A stretch of DNA of 64,000 nucleotides, taken from positions 1-64,000 of the forward strand of contig JBASRE010000042.1 in assembly GCA_049273695.1 (NCBI GenBank). Reading direction: 5' to 3'. Source of the stretch: UBA11740 sp049273695. GTDB lineage: Bacteria; Acidobacteriota; Blastocatellia; Pyrinomonadales; Pyrinomonadaceae. Within the stretch, counting starts at the first letter, position 1; every line of letters begins with the position of its first letter. The notes under the pieces were generated by a model. The model did no database searches. It saw only the letters and a program-made list of their open reading frames with translations, and was not told where the DNA came from. The translations under genes were made by a program, and so were the position numbers. This document shows positions 9,201-16,876 of the stretch, one piece after another.

Positions 9201-9633
9201 CCAGCTGTCTCGTGATGACAAAGCGGACGCGAATGGGACTGTTCGCGCTGCCCGGCTGAACCTCGGTGACTTCGATGCGCCCGTTCGCGACGCGATCGGA
9301 AGCGAACAAGTCGTGCAGCGACTGTCGCGCTGCGACCGCCGTGTATTCACCGCCGCTTTTGATTCGCACCACCGACAGGAACTCAGCTTGAGCAGAAGGA
9401 TCGGCCGGCGTGCCTTCGAGCACGACGTCGACGGAAGCAATGGGACGGTGTTCGTAGTCACCAACCTGAGCACGGGCAGCGGAAGGCAGAAGGCAGAAGG
9501 CAGTAAGCAAAAGGCAGAAGGACAGTAGACAGCGGGCAGAACGCAGAAGGCCGAAAGAGACGTCTCGTCCCTCTGCCTTCTGCTTTCTGCCTACTGCCTT
9601 TTGCCTATTGCCCGCTGCCCTCTGTCTTTTCAA
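6217..9633 (-). CDS. Omp85 outer-membrane assembly protein (BamA/TamA type)
   Basis: Outer-membrane barrel protein that inserts other barrel proteins. 1138 residues: signal peptide ending SAARAQ, a long series of POTRA-like modules (roughly residues 60-700, e.g. GVTVRVGEATGVP, VEGSPGPLVTIAF, VTREGAKAIVNDI), then a C-terminal Omp85/D15 barrel with RGYPFEEAG and a terminal Phe (QFRFSQTF), the usual barrel signal. It is longer than E. coli BamA because of additional POTRA-like region. Its TTG start overlaps the TamB stop (TTGA), so translation is probably coupled. The pairing with TamB fits TamA, the length fits BamA; the sequence alone does not decide. The N-terminal ~55 residues are encoded by a 7-base word array. 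Confidence 0.92.
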   Translation of the reverse strand: MKRQRAAGNRQKAVGRKQKAEGRDVSFGLLRSARCLLSFCLLLTAFCLLPSAARAQVGDYEHRPIASVDVVLEGTPADPSAQAEFLSVVRIKSGGEYTAVAARQSLHDLFASDRVANGRIEVTEVQPGSANSPIRVRFVITRQLVIAGVTVRVGEATGVPIATDEIRARLNLLEPGRRFSLQAIERNADEIQAYLRDRGYYNATVEHTEELDPTDSTGTRRRVIYAVTPGAPARVATFIIDQKLDVEAVRPTLKLQPGALFTRDILGEDVNRIRQALLAKGFLSPTLDDPRVVRDPDTNEINIKVEGSPGPLVTIAFKNYELKEKTQRELLPLKREGNLDYSVIEEGGRRVRNRLQEDGYFFAEITPVCTVTPPGPNTVDNGSNETCRNLVPEGLTGHTVNVTYDVTLNRQLKLTDIRITGTDEVSPEDIADYLKSRKANALSFLPFIGGLGRGFTSNAMLEEDRRTVEAYMKEVGYRRVKVTVLQGISLAGEDLIITFNVEEGPLTRVAETEVRGATVFDQARLQKEISIVKQAPYSRSQVRGDAARLLNLYAREGYIEADIRVAVDELPNQGEDEQVRVVFNVTREGAKAIVNDILVNGVTGSAGTQRKKRDAIIRAIPLHPGDPLRADRITEAERALYMTDAFRQVLISQQPAGETPTGEKKYDLVIDVEETKPRVIEYGGGFSTDTGALGLMELTNVNFMNKLRTAAVRLRGSQRQQIVRFEFLDPRFARYRKDQFAPLALSLQYFRDSTITRFFRSTIDRGTFGIVQRVDEDGNPIDQFGNRTGDAEIDRLTFTAETQRVLSQKRHSILFLRYVYEDVRLRNIESLLLKDVLRPDQVVRMSRFGTSFVMDTRERCERRLPGVVVSGEDERIRSGEVCRYNQTDATRGHFLSGDFSWAAKALGGNTSFMRFLSTYRTYYKFGPRGTVLAGNLTVGLAQLFDVRDKNGNGRIDDFDRLLPISERFFSGGSTTLRGYPFEEAGPRQVIVPEGEFRDRDDNVIRLDPFTVPIGGNAEVVANLEARIPLTRDVQIVPFYDGGNVFRSIGDIFSRKPITPSGNFVEDVNAQNLRVRWSHTVGLGFRFKTPLGGALAVDYGFLLNPSRFLIPQNLNTPNPTTTVFQIQKGQFQFRFSQTF
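9474..9628. repeat. Inverted heptamer array, GAAGGCA type
   Basis: Left arm (about 9474-9560) has GAAGGCA three times in register, then variants GTAAGCA, AAAGGCA, AGAACGC. Right arm (9573-9628) holds eight units in register: CTGCCTT, CTGCTTT, CTGCCTA, CTGCCTT, TTGCCTA, TTGCCCG, CTGCCCT, CTGTCTT. The whole array lies within the Omp85 reading frame and encodes its signal peptide (SFCLLLTAFCLLPSA). Confidence 0.85.
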
Positions 9634-12600
9634 AATCTCTTCCTGAACCTGATCTCAAAACTGAAGTTGTTGTTGCGGTTGCTCAGATTCCGCTGCGAAC
9701 CTTGTTCGTACTGCGCGATGAATGACAAACGATTCGAGACGCGATACTCGACGGCCAGCACATGGTTCGGATCCGACGCCAGACTGGTCGAATAGGTCAC
9801 CGTAACGTCCTTGCTGATGCGTTGTCCGACAGTAAGTCGCGCCGTCGGTGTCGCGCCGGTTCCACTGATAACCGGATTGATCTCCAGCCGGCTTAAACCG
9901 AAAAGTTTATTGGTGGCGCGCGATATCGGCGTGTTGATGATCGCGTCCGTTAACAAGCTCGCCGCGGTGCCCAAGCCCGACTGCGCCAGCACCGAAGTGT
10001 TCTGCTCACTCGAAGACAACGAACCAGTCAGAATCAACGAAACGACGTCAGCCTGCGGCAAAGCCGGCTCAGAACCGACTGTGGTGTTCGGATTCGAAAG
10101 AGGACCAGTGATGGCCACCCTGACGCGATAACCGCGAATCACCGATTCACCCGCGATGTTGAGAATCGGATCGGCGCTGAGTCGTCCCGGAAAATCGACC
10201 AGCCCACGCGTAATCTCGTAAGGACTGTTGCGGAAGTTCAAAGTGCCACTCGTCGCCGTTACCCGGCCTTGAATAACGGGCGCGCCGATCGGGCCATCGA
10301 GACGCAGGTTGATGGACGCGACGACGTTGCCGACGTTGTTACGCATGACGAGCGCGTTGCGTCCTTCAACCCTGAGGCCGCTGAGCACCGCGGTTTCGGC
10401 AAACGAGAACTGGCCGCCTTCTTCGATGGTAGTCTCAGGCCGTTGATCGATAAGATCTGCGAGATCGATGTCCTTCGTGTACTCAGTCCGCTTCACGTTC
10501 ACATAGCCGGTGATGAACTGATTGGTCATGTCTCCGTTCAAAGAAAGATCAGCGGTGACGGTTGAGCGAAAATCTTTCGGATAGTTGAGCGTCACATTCT
10601 CGCCGCGCGCGTTGAAGGCAAAACGTCCGCGCGCCGAGCCGGCCAGCAAAGCGCCGCCCGATACCGTAACTTTGCCGCCGCCCAACGTTCCCTCCAGCCG
10701 CTCGATCTGGGCCTGATTCGAATTGAATCTGATTAAACCCTTCAGATTTGAAACCGTGATCGTCTGGTCACCCGAGAAGACGGAGATTGAGGCGCCGTTA
10801 ACTTCCCCGGTTCCCAAAAAGCGTGGATCTTCGTAGCTGCCGGTGATGCGCAGCAAAAGCCTCGCGACTCCCGAAGAGAAAACATCGGGCGACAAACCGC
10901 TGAACACCCGCAAATTCACATCGCCATCGATGGCCAGGTTTTGACGGCCGCCCGCGCCGATGGCAACGGTTCCGGCCACCTTCACGTTCGTTCCCGGACC
11001 GGTAAAGCGCGTCTCGCGAAACGTGACTTCATTCCCCGCAAAATCAATGACGAGGGGACCGGTCGGCGCGAGCTGAACGTCAGCGACGCTCACGGTTAGT
11101 TCAGTGAACGTGGCTGAGCCGGTGAGACCGCGCCACGAAAAGACCTCTTCGCCCTCTTCGTTTTCAGTCATCAGGTTGCCGGAGAGTTTCAACGTGCCGC
11201 TCGCACGGCCGGTGACGGGAACTTGGGTTTCGGGCAATAGGATCTTCAACAGCTGAGTCAGATCCGCGCCGGTAATGTTCGATTCGACGGCGGCCGGAAG
11301 TTTTTCGTTTGAGAGATCGACGCGCGCGGTGACCGTCTGCGGCTGCTCGCCAAGTAATCCGGTCGTGCTGAAAGTAATGTTGAGCTGTTTGTTCTCAGTG
11401 ACACCGGCAAGTTTCAACGCGCCCGCGGGTCGGTCGTCGATAGTGACGTCCGTGCTCTCGGCGTTGAAGTTGATTTGATAGCTCGTGATGTCCGTGAAAA
11501 TTCCTGACGCGGTGGCCGTCAGCTTTGCAGTGCCGCCGAACTTCGGCATCCCGGGACGGTCCGCGAGCGCTGCCAGCCGCTTGATCTGGACGCCCTCGCC
11601 GCTGAACTTCACGTCGAATGCCTTCGTTTCCGTGTCGTACTTGCCGCTCCCGACTATGTGCCCGGCATCGAAGGCCGCGTCAATGCTCTCGATGTTCACG
11701 GTCGAACCGGCAAACGTCGCGCGCGCGGTCAGACTCTGAAGCGGCTCGCCGGCCAGACGTCCTTTGCCGAAACGCAGGTCGGCAACACCGGTCATCTTGT
11801 TGGGAATGCCGCTGATTTTTACTGAGCCTGACGCTTCGCCTTCGGTGTTGACGAATTGACCTCGCGTGCCACCGGCCATCGGCAGGGCAGCAAGCAAATT
11901 GGCGGTGTTCATTCGATCGAGCGTCGCGTCGATCGACGTGTTGCTTTCGCCGGTGCGCGGAATCACCAGCGCGAACTGCGCGCCGCCGCCGTTCGGCTGA
12001 ATCAGACGTCCGTTATTCACTCGCGTTTCAGTTGCCGTGGTGGCGATGTCCGCGTTTAGCGATCCGAGGTCGCGTCCGTTGACGATCAGCGAGCCAAGTT
12101 CGGCATGACCGGTGACCAGCGGATCTTTCAACGCGCCGGCCAACGTGCCGTTGAAATTTAGTTTCCCGGCGAGATCGATTCCGTAAGTGCTAAATTGCTC
12201 TGCGACGTCAGACAAAGCGCCGGAAGAAATCAGCAAGTGTTGAATCTCAGACGCGTCAGTTGAAGCAACATCGACGCGCAGGTTCGAAATCGGCTCTTCG
12301 ATCGAGAACTGCCCGGAAGCGTTGAGTCTGGTCGCGGTCGTTTGCAGGTTCGCGCGCTGAATCTGAAAGACTCCGCGATTGGCGGTGACCGCGACGTCGC
12401 CAGAGAGCGGCGCGAGATCGGTGGTGGAAGGCGCCCCCTGTAACTGCGCGTTCACGTTTCCCGTCGCGGTCGCCAAGTCTTTACCAGTGAAAGTCAGCTC
12501 CGCGCGACCGGTGGCGCGACTGGAAACGGGCACCGCGCGTCCCGAAAGAACGGCGATGATCGCGGCGAGATCGAAATTGTTGAAGTCGGTCGAGACTCGC

Positions 12601-14492
12601 GATGCGCCTGTTTTTGTCAGCGCAATCGTGGCGTTGCCGCTGGCGCGTCCGTCCAACGCTTCAGCGACGAAATCCTTCAGTTCGATCCGATCGCTCAAGG
12701 CGACGACCGCGGCACGCGCCGGGCCAAGTTTCATTTCGCCGAGCACGCCGCCACCCAAACTCAGATCCGCGCTGGCGCGATAACGTCCGGAAGGTTCAAG
12801 CGTAAAGGCCGGCCGCGCCAGTTTCACATTCTCGACCTGACCGTTCTCAAGCTTCACCGTTCCCGCGTTGATGTCGTTGGTTGTGCCCTGAACGCGCCCG
12901 TTGCGAATCGCCAGCCTCACGCCGGCAATGTTGATGCTGCCGGTTTGCGCTCCCGATGCGTTGATGGCGCCGACTTGCACTTCCTGCACGGTGATGGTCG
13001 TGACGTCGCCCCGACTGTTCGCGGCGATGTTCTTTGCGGTCACCCCATCGATGGTCGCGTCCTTCGACTGAATCTTGCCGGCTTTCGCCGTCGCGGCAGT
13101 CGCAGTTGTGACACCGTTTTCGGATCTGACGCGAATGTCGTTGGCTTGGATACCTGAGACCCGTGCGGTTGCGGTTGTGAGCGTGCTGCCTATTAGTTGA
13201 GGAGCGGACGCGGTGAGAATTCCGGCGCGATATTCAGCGACGGCATCGCGCAGAATTAGTCCGGTGATCGTTGTGCCGTAACTCTTCTCAGCCGCCGCGC
13301 GCAGTTCACCGACCCAGCGAAAGTCTGAACCGGTGCCCATCACCCCGCCAGTCAATTGCACCCCGTTCAATTGAAAGTCGCCGGCCGTCAGAAGCTGCGC
13401 GACTGCGCGTCCGTTAAAGTCGTAGCTTTCACCCTGGCCCGATCCTTTCGCCGTGACATTCAGCCCTTGCAGACGAATGTTGCCGGCGGCAAGCGCATCG
13501 GATTTCACGCCGCCATTGATCTGATACTTCTCGCCTTCACCGGTGATCGTCGCGGTGAAGTTGCCAACGCCGCGCAGCGCCGTGCCGGTCGCAAGCACAT
13601 CGGAAAGCTGAGTGAGATCGACCGTGGAAGTAACGTTGAAGTTGTATTGCAGCTTTCGCCAGTCACCCATCACGCCGCTCAACGTGGCTTCAGCGACCGG
13701 TGATCGGAGCTTCAACTCGTGAATCTCAGCCCTAATTTGATTGACACGGCCACGCGCTTCGATGTCGATGTTGTTGATGGGGCGGCCATCGTACGCGAGC
13801 GTCGAGTTAGTCGCGCTCATCGTCACCGTGTTCATCCAGCTTTCGGCCGGCGCGTTCGGATCGTCAGGCTGAATCGTCGCGCGCAAGTTGCGCGCTTCGC
13901 CCGACAAACTGTGCAGCGCGTCGCCATAGTGAATCAGCGCATTCTTCACATCGATATGCGCGGTTGAGTACGCAAACAGAATTCGTTGGTTCGGTTCGGG
14001 CGGCGGCATCCGTAAGTTGCGGAAGTTGGATTGCCCTTGCGCGTCGAAGTTGACCCACAGCTCGAGCCCTTCGATCTGCAAATCCTTCAGGTTGATGTTG
14101 CGCTGGAGGTTGAGCGCGTACAGGTCCTCGATGCGGACCGTCGCGACCATCCGATCGATCTTGCCGAGCTTCTCTCCGGTTTGGGCGTCGTAAAGTTCGA
14201 CGCCGAGCATCTCGACGGTTTGCGGTCCGGCGGATAAAACGGTGCGGAACTCGCGAATCTCGGCGCGCACGCCGTACGTCGCAAGCGTGTTCTTTACCTG
14301 ACCGGCGATGTACGCATCGACGTAACCGAACCGGTAACTCAACAGGCCGATCAGAATCAGCGCAACGATGCCGACCGCAGCGACGATAGCGACAATGATG
14401 GTGTTGCGGCGGTTGATGAACCGGCGCCGGCGTGAGGGCGACGGCGACGCGCTACGTTTAGTTTCGGCAGGCTCTTGATCGTTCACAGGCAT
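9630..14492 (-). CDS. tamB: TamB-family translocation/assembly protein
   Basis: Very large AsmA/TamB-like protein (1620 residues) spanning the periplasm and working with an Omp85 partner in outer-membrane protein or lipid transport. One N-terminal membrane helix at about residues 30-53 (IVAIVAAVGIVALILIGLL), then a long beta-rich region of repeated strands, and a C-terminal DUF490/TamB domain (about 1250-1620) with FRNSPYEITRGLVDF and a strand-rich end FSFEIRFRKRF. The stop overlaps the start of the Omp85 gene just downstream. The start is ATG at 14492, followed by a proline- and serine-rich cytoplasmic tail. Confidence 0.93.
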   Translation of the reverse strand: MPVNDQEPAETKRSASPSPSRRRRFINRRNTIIVAIVAAVGIVALILIGLLSYRFGYVDAYIAGQVKNTLATYGVRAEIREFRTVLSAGPQTVEMLGVELYDAQTGEKLGKIDRMVATVRIEDLYALNLQRNINLKDLQIEGLELWVNFDAQGQSNFRNLRMPPPEPNQRILFAYSTAHIDVKNALIHYGDALHSLSGEARNLRATIQPDDPNAPAESWMNTVTMSATNSTLAYDGRPINNIDIEARGRVNQIRAEIHELKLRSPVAEATLSGVMGDWRKLQYNFNVTSTVDLTQLSDVLATGTALRGVGNFTATITGEGEKYQINGGVKSDALAAGNIRLQGLNVTAKGSGQGESYDFNGRAVAQLLTAGDFQLNGVQLTGGVMGTGSDFRWVGELRAAAEKSYGTTITGLILRDAVAEYRAGILTASAPQLIGSTLTTATARVSGIQANDIRVRSENGVTTATAATAKAGKIQSKDATIDGVTAKNIAANSRGDVTTITVQEVQVGAINASGAQTGSINIAGVRLAIRNGRVQGTTNDINAGTVKLENGQVENVKLARPAFTLEPSGRYRASADLSLGGGVLGEMKLGPARAAVVALSDRIELKDFVAEALDGRASGNATIALTKTGASRVSTDFNNFDLAAIIAVLSGRAVPVSSRATGRAELTFTGKDLATATGNVNAQLQGAPSTTDLAPLSGDVAVTANRGVFQIQRANLQTTATRLNASGQFSIEEPISNLRVDVASTDASEIQHLLISSGALSDVAEQFSTYGIDLAGKLNFNGTLAGALKDPLVTGHAELGSLIVNGRDLGSLNADIATTATETRVNNGRLIQPNGGGAQFALVIPRTGESNTSIDATLDRMNTANLLAALPMAGGTRGQFVNTEGEASGSVKISGIPNKMTGVADLRFGKGRLAGEPLQSLTARATFAGSTVNIESIDAAFDAGHIVGSGKYDTETKAFDVKFSGEGVQIKRLAALADRPGMPKFGGTAKLTATASGIFTDITSYQINFNAESTDVTIDDRPAGALKLAGVTENKQLNITFSTTGLLGEQPQTVTARVDLSNEKLPAAVESNITGADLTQLLKILLPETQVPVTGRASGTLKLSGNLMTENEEGEEVFSWRGLTGSATFTELTVSVADVQLAPTGPLVIDFAGNEVTFRETRFTGPGTNVKVAGTVAIGAGGRQNLAIDGDVNLRVFSGLSPDVFSSGVARLLLRITGSYEDPRFLGTGEVNGASISVFSGDQTITVSNLKGLIRFNSNQAQIERLEGTLGGGKVTVSGGALLAGSARGRFAFNARGENVTLNYPKDFRSTVTADLSLNGDMTNQFITGYVNVKRTEYTKDIDLADLIDQRPETTIEEGGQFSFAETAVLSGLRVEGRNALVMRNNVGNVVASINLRLDGPIGAPVIQGRVTATSGTLNFRNSPYEITRGLVDFPGRLSADPILNIAGESVIRGYRVRVAITGPLSNPNTTVGSEPALPQADVVSLILTGSLSSSEQNTSVLAQSGLGTAASLLTDAIINTPISRATNKLFGLSRLEINPVISGTGATPTARLTVGQRISKDVTVTYSTSLASDPNHVLAVEYRVSNRLSFIAQYEQGSQRNLSNRNNNFSFEIRFRKRF

Positions 14493-14551
14493 TAACCGGC
14501 AGTCGTGACCACGGCTGAACAGTAACTGAGATTTTACAGGAGAGCCGTAAA

Positions 14552-14638
14552 ACTAGAAGTCAGAGGTCAGAGAGTCAGATGTCAGCTACCGCTATAAAGT
14601 TTGACTTCTTATGTCTGACATCTGACTTCTGTCTTTTC
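14552..14638. repeat. Inverted heptamer array, GAGGTCA/TGACTTC type
   Basis: Left arm GAAGTCA, GAGGTCA, GAGAGTCA, GATGTCA; right arm TGACTTC, TTATGTC, TGACATC, TGACTTC, TGTCTTT. The spacer is about 14 bases. Lies between tamB and the riboflavin gene. Confidence 0.7.
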
Positions 14639-14670
14639 TAAACTGAAAACAGGGGAAATTCAAGGCAATA

Positions 14671-14760
14671 GTGGCACAGACTTCAGTCTGTGATGCTTTT
14701 GAGAAAAATGCGTCAGCGTACTGTCGCTTCTTCTGAGTCACAGACTGAAGTCTGGGCCAC
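14671..14760. repeat. GTGGCACAGACT palindromic element, copy 1
   Basis: GTGGCACAGACTTCAGTCTG at 14671-14690 and CAGACTGAAGTCTGGGCCAC at 14741-14760 are inverted copies, and each arm also holds the short palindrome CAGACTTCAGTCTG or its complement. Other copies: 54203-54261 and 59162-59222. This copy reaches into the 3' end of the riboflavin gene and supplies its last ~17 codons and the stop. Confidence 0.8.
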
Positions 14761-15903
14761 TTCAGACTCTGCGGGGGAGCCGAGCGGGACGTTACCAACC
14801 ACTTCCAATTCAAAGCCTTCGATTGCGGAAATCTTTGGGGGGTGATTTGTCAGGAGAAGAATCTTCCGCAGACCAAGTTCATGCAGAATCTGCGCGCCGA
14901 TGCCGTAGTCGCGATTGAGCCCGTAGCCGGTTTCCGCGCTCGCTTCGCGTTTGCTGGCGCCGCGCTCCTGCATCAGCGCATAGGTCCGCAACTGGTGAAT
15001 TAGATCCAGACCGTGCTCGCTTTGCCGCAAGTAAAGCACGACGCCCAGGCCTGCTTCCGCAATTTTCTCCAACGCGCGCCGAAGCTGGTAGCCCGTGTCG
15101 TCGATGGTCGAGCCGAACATGTCGCAGGTGACGTTCTCAGTGTGGACGCGCACCATCACCGGGTCGTCGGTGCGCACGTCGCCCATCACCATCGCCAAAT
15201 GCACGTCCCCGTTGATTGTGTTCTCGAAAGCGATGGCGCGAAACTTTCCGTAAACCGTCGGCAGATTAGTTTCGACGGCGCGTCGCACGAGCACTTCCTT
15301 TTGAATTCGATAACGAACGAGATCGGCGACGGTGATGATCTTCAGGCCGTGCGTGACCGCGAAGTCCTTGAGCTGCGGCATACGCGCCATCGTGCCGTCT
15401 TCGTTCATGATCTCGCAGATGACGCCGGCGGGATAAAGACCGGCAATGCGTGCGATGTCCACCGCCGCTTCAGTCTGGCCAGGTCGCACCAACACGCCGC
15501 CTTTTTTCGCGCGCAGCGGAAACACATGACCCGGTCGCGCCAGGTCCTGCGGCTTTGTGCGCGAATCGACGGCCGTCAAAATCGTCGTCGCGCGATCGGC
15601 GGCCGAGATTCCCGTGGTCACGCCCCGGCGGGCTTCGATTGAAACTGTGAATGCGGTCCCGAGAAATGAAGTGTTGTCGGCCACCTGCGGCGCCAGATGT
15701 AATTCGTCGCAGCGATCTTCAGTCAGCGGCAGACAAATTAGCCCGCGCGCATGCCGCGCCATAAAGTTGATGATTTCAGGAGTGACTTTCTCAGCCGCGC
15801 AGACCAGATCGCCTTCATTCTCGCGGTCTTCATCGTCCACGATAATGACCATTCGCCCTTCGCGAATGTCGGCGGCGGCGTCGGGAATGGAAGCAAAAGA
15901 CAT
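14713..15903 (-). CDS. ribB: DHBP synthase (RibB) fused to a degenerate GTP cyclohydrolase II domain
   Basis: Makes 3,4-dihydroxy-2-butanone 4-phosphate for riboflavin. The N-terminal domain (1-~200) is a complete RibB with DDEDRENEGDLV and HARGLICLPL. The C-terminal domain (~205-380) has the GCH II fold (VRVHTEN, QLRRALEKIAEAG, RDYGIGAQIL) but lacks the three zinc cysteines: the usual ECLTGD...RCDCG reads ENVTCD...IDDTG. LRQEGRG is changed to LRQSEHG. It is thus unlikely to hydrolyse GTP and resembles the RibBX architecture described in Proteobacteria. The final ~17 residues (VAQTSVCDSEEATVR) come from a palindromic element. Same strand as ribE, 187 bases apart. Confidence 0.9.
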   Translation of the reverse strand: MSFASIPDAAADIREGRMVIIVDDEDRENEGDLVCAAEKVTPEIINFMARHARGLICLPLTEDRCDELHLAPQVADNTSFLGTAFTVSIEARRGVTTGISAADRATTILTAVDSRTKPQDLARPGHVFPLRAKKGGVLVRPGQTEAAVDIARIAGLYPAGVICEIMNEDGTMARMPQLKDFAVTHGLKIITVADLVRYRIQKEVLVRRAVETNLPTVYGKFRAIAFENTINGDVHLAMVMGDVRTDDPVMVRVHTENVTCDMFGSTIDDTGYQLRRALEKIAEAGLGVVLYLRQSEHGLDLIHQLRTYALMQERGASKREASAETGYGLNRDYGIGAQILHELGLRKILLLTNHPPKISAIEGFELEVVGNVPLGSPAESEVAQTSVCDSEEATVR

Positions 15904-15910
15904 TTTTCAA

Positions 15911-15957
15911 ATACTGGTCTGAAATCTGTAATTTGGAATCTGGAATTCGGTTCGGAA
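15911..15957. repeat. Short heptamer array, AATCTGG type
   Basis: AATCTGT, AATTTGG, AATCTGG, AATTCGG follow one another at 7-base spacing upstream of the RibB start. A similar run (ATTTCGA, ATTGCGG, ATTTCGG, AATGCGA) lies at about 16725-16753 upstream of ribE. Same 7-base rule as the larger arrays, without an obvious inverted partner at this locus. Confidence 0.5.
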
Positions 15958-16000
15958 TATGTTAACGCGCGAGACGGATTTTGGCGACCGGCGATGCTAT

Positions 16001-16140
16001 CTCATTCACACCTCGCTTCAGCGAGGTGATCGGCGTGACCTTTTTCGCCAACGGTTTTAACCGTTTTCAAGAAAAGCCGTTGAAACGGCTCAAGTCGTCC
16101 CCGCCCCGGCGCCACCTCGCTGAAGCGAGGTGTTACTGAG
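16001..16140. repeat. CTCATTCACACC nested palindrome, copy 1
   Basis: CACCTCGCTTCAGCGAGGTG at 16009-16028 and its exact complement near 16113-16132 flank an inner inverted repeat (AACGGTTTTAACCGTTTT, then AAGCCGTTGAAACGGCT). It starts with CTCATTCACACC, the same 12 bases as the element at 43883. The right arm encodes the last ~14 residues of riboflavin synthase. Confidence 0.75.
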
Positions 16141-16716
16141 AATTCGTTCCACATACTTTGCAATCACATCAGCCTCGAGGTTGACCTCGTCCGCCGGCTG
16201 CAGATGCGAAAAGTTTGTCAGTTCCAGCGTCTTTGGAATCACGGCGATCTCGAAATAGTCGTTCGTGAGGTTAGCAATCGTGAGGCTGATGCCTTCCACC
16301 GCGACGGAGCCTTTTAAGACTAGGTAACGGGCAATCTCTTTCGGGTACGCGAAGCGAAACGTCCACGAATCGCCGTGATTTTCCGAAGCGAGAAACTTCC
16401 CGCGTGCATCAACGTGCCCTTGCACGATATGCCCGCCGAGCCGCGTGGCCGGTGTCACGGCGCGTTCGAGATTGACCGGCGAGCCAGCCTGCAGTTTGCC
16501 CAGCGTCGAGCGGAACAGAGTCTCTTTCGAAACGTCAGCCGCGAAAGAATCCGGCGTGACTTCGAGCGCGGTCAAACACACCCCATTAACTGAAATAGAA
16601 TCGCCATCACGCGAACCTTCGGTGACCGCGCGCGCTTCAATAACGATGCGTGCGTCCTCGCCGCGACGTTCTATTTCGCGCAGGCGTCCGAGTTCTTCAA
16701 TGATGCCGGTGAACAT
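16090..16716 (-). CDS. ribE: Riboflavin synthase, alpha chain
   Basis: Dismutates two 6,7-dimethyl-8-ribityllumazine molecules to riboflavin. 208 residues with the canonical start MFTGIIEELG and two lumazine-binding repeats: the first with NGVCLTA and FAADVSKETL, the second with GGHIVQGHVD and VAVEGISLTI. The last ~14 residues (LQRGGAGAGTT) are encoded by an intergenic palindrome, not by family sequence. Upstream on the same strand lie the 40-residue membrane protein gene and cmk; downstream the RibB fusion. Lumazine synthase and an active GTP cyclohydrolase II are not in the window. No FMN riboswitch was recognised. Confidence 0.94.
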   Translation of the reverse strand: MFTGIIEELGRLREIERRGEDARIVIEARAVTEGSRDGDSISVNGVCLTALEVTPDSFAADVSKETLFRSTLGKLQAGSPVNLERAVTPATRLGGHIVQGHVDARGKFLASENHGDSWTFRFAYPKEIARYLVLKGSVAVEGISLTIANLTNDYFEIAVIPKTLELTNFSHLQPADEVNLEADVIAKYVERILSNTSLQRGGAGAGTT

Positions 16717-16753
16717 AAAGCGATTTCGAATTGCGGATTTCGGAATGCGAATT

Positions 16754-16876
16754 TTAGAACGCTGACCGCAGGAGCCAAAACACCACGAGCAACACGAATC
16801 CGATGACTGCTGGCGCTAGAGGAAAGACGACCATCCAGATCGCTTCATTCTTGAACGTGAACGTTGGAATTCTCAT
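16754..16876 (-). CDS. 40-residue single-helix membrane protein coupled to cmk
   Basis: Small open frame starting ATG at 16876 and ending TAA at 16754. It begins MRIPTFTFKNEAIWMVV, continues as one hydrophobic helix of about 22 residues and ends FWLLRSAF. The ATG overlaps the cmk stop (ATGA), and AAGGA lies about eight bases upstream within cmk, so it looks translated by coupling. Function unknown; I recognise no family. It could be a chance frame, but start context, overlap and clean topology favour a real gene. Confidence 0.62.
   Translation of the reverse strand: MRIPTFTFKNEAIWMVVFPLAPAVIGFVLLVVFWLLRSAF

Noticed and set aside
14592..14813. Small frame with SQTEVCATIALN
   Set aside because: Translation of the palindromic repeat, not a gene.
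15904..16089. FMN riboswitch in the riboflavin region
   Set aside because: The conserved FMN-element boxes are not seen; the structure present is a nested repeat.
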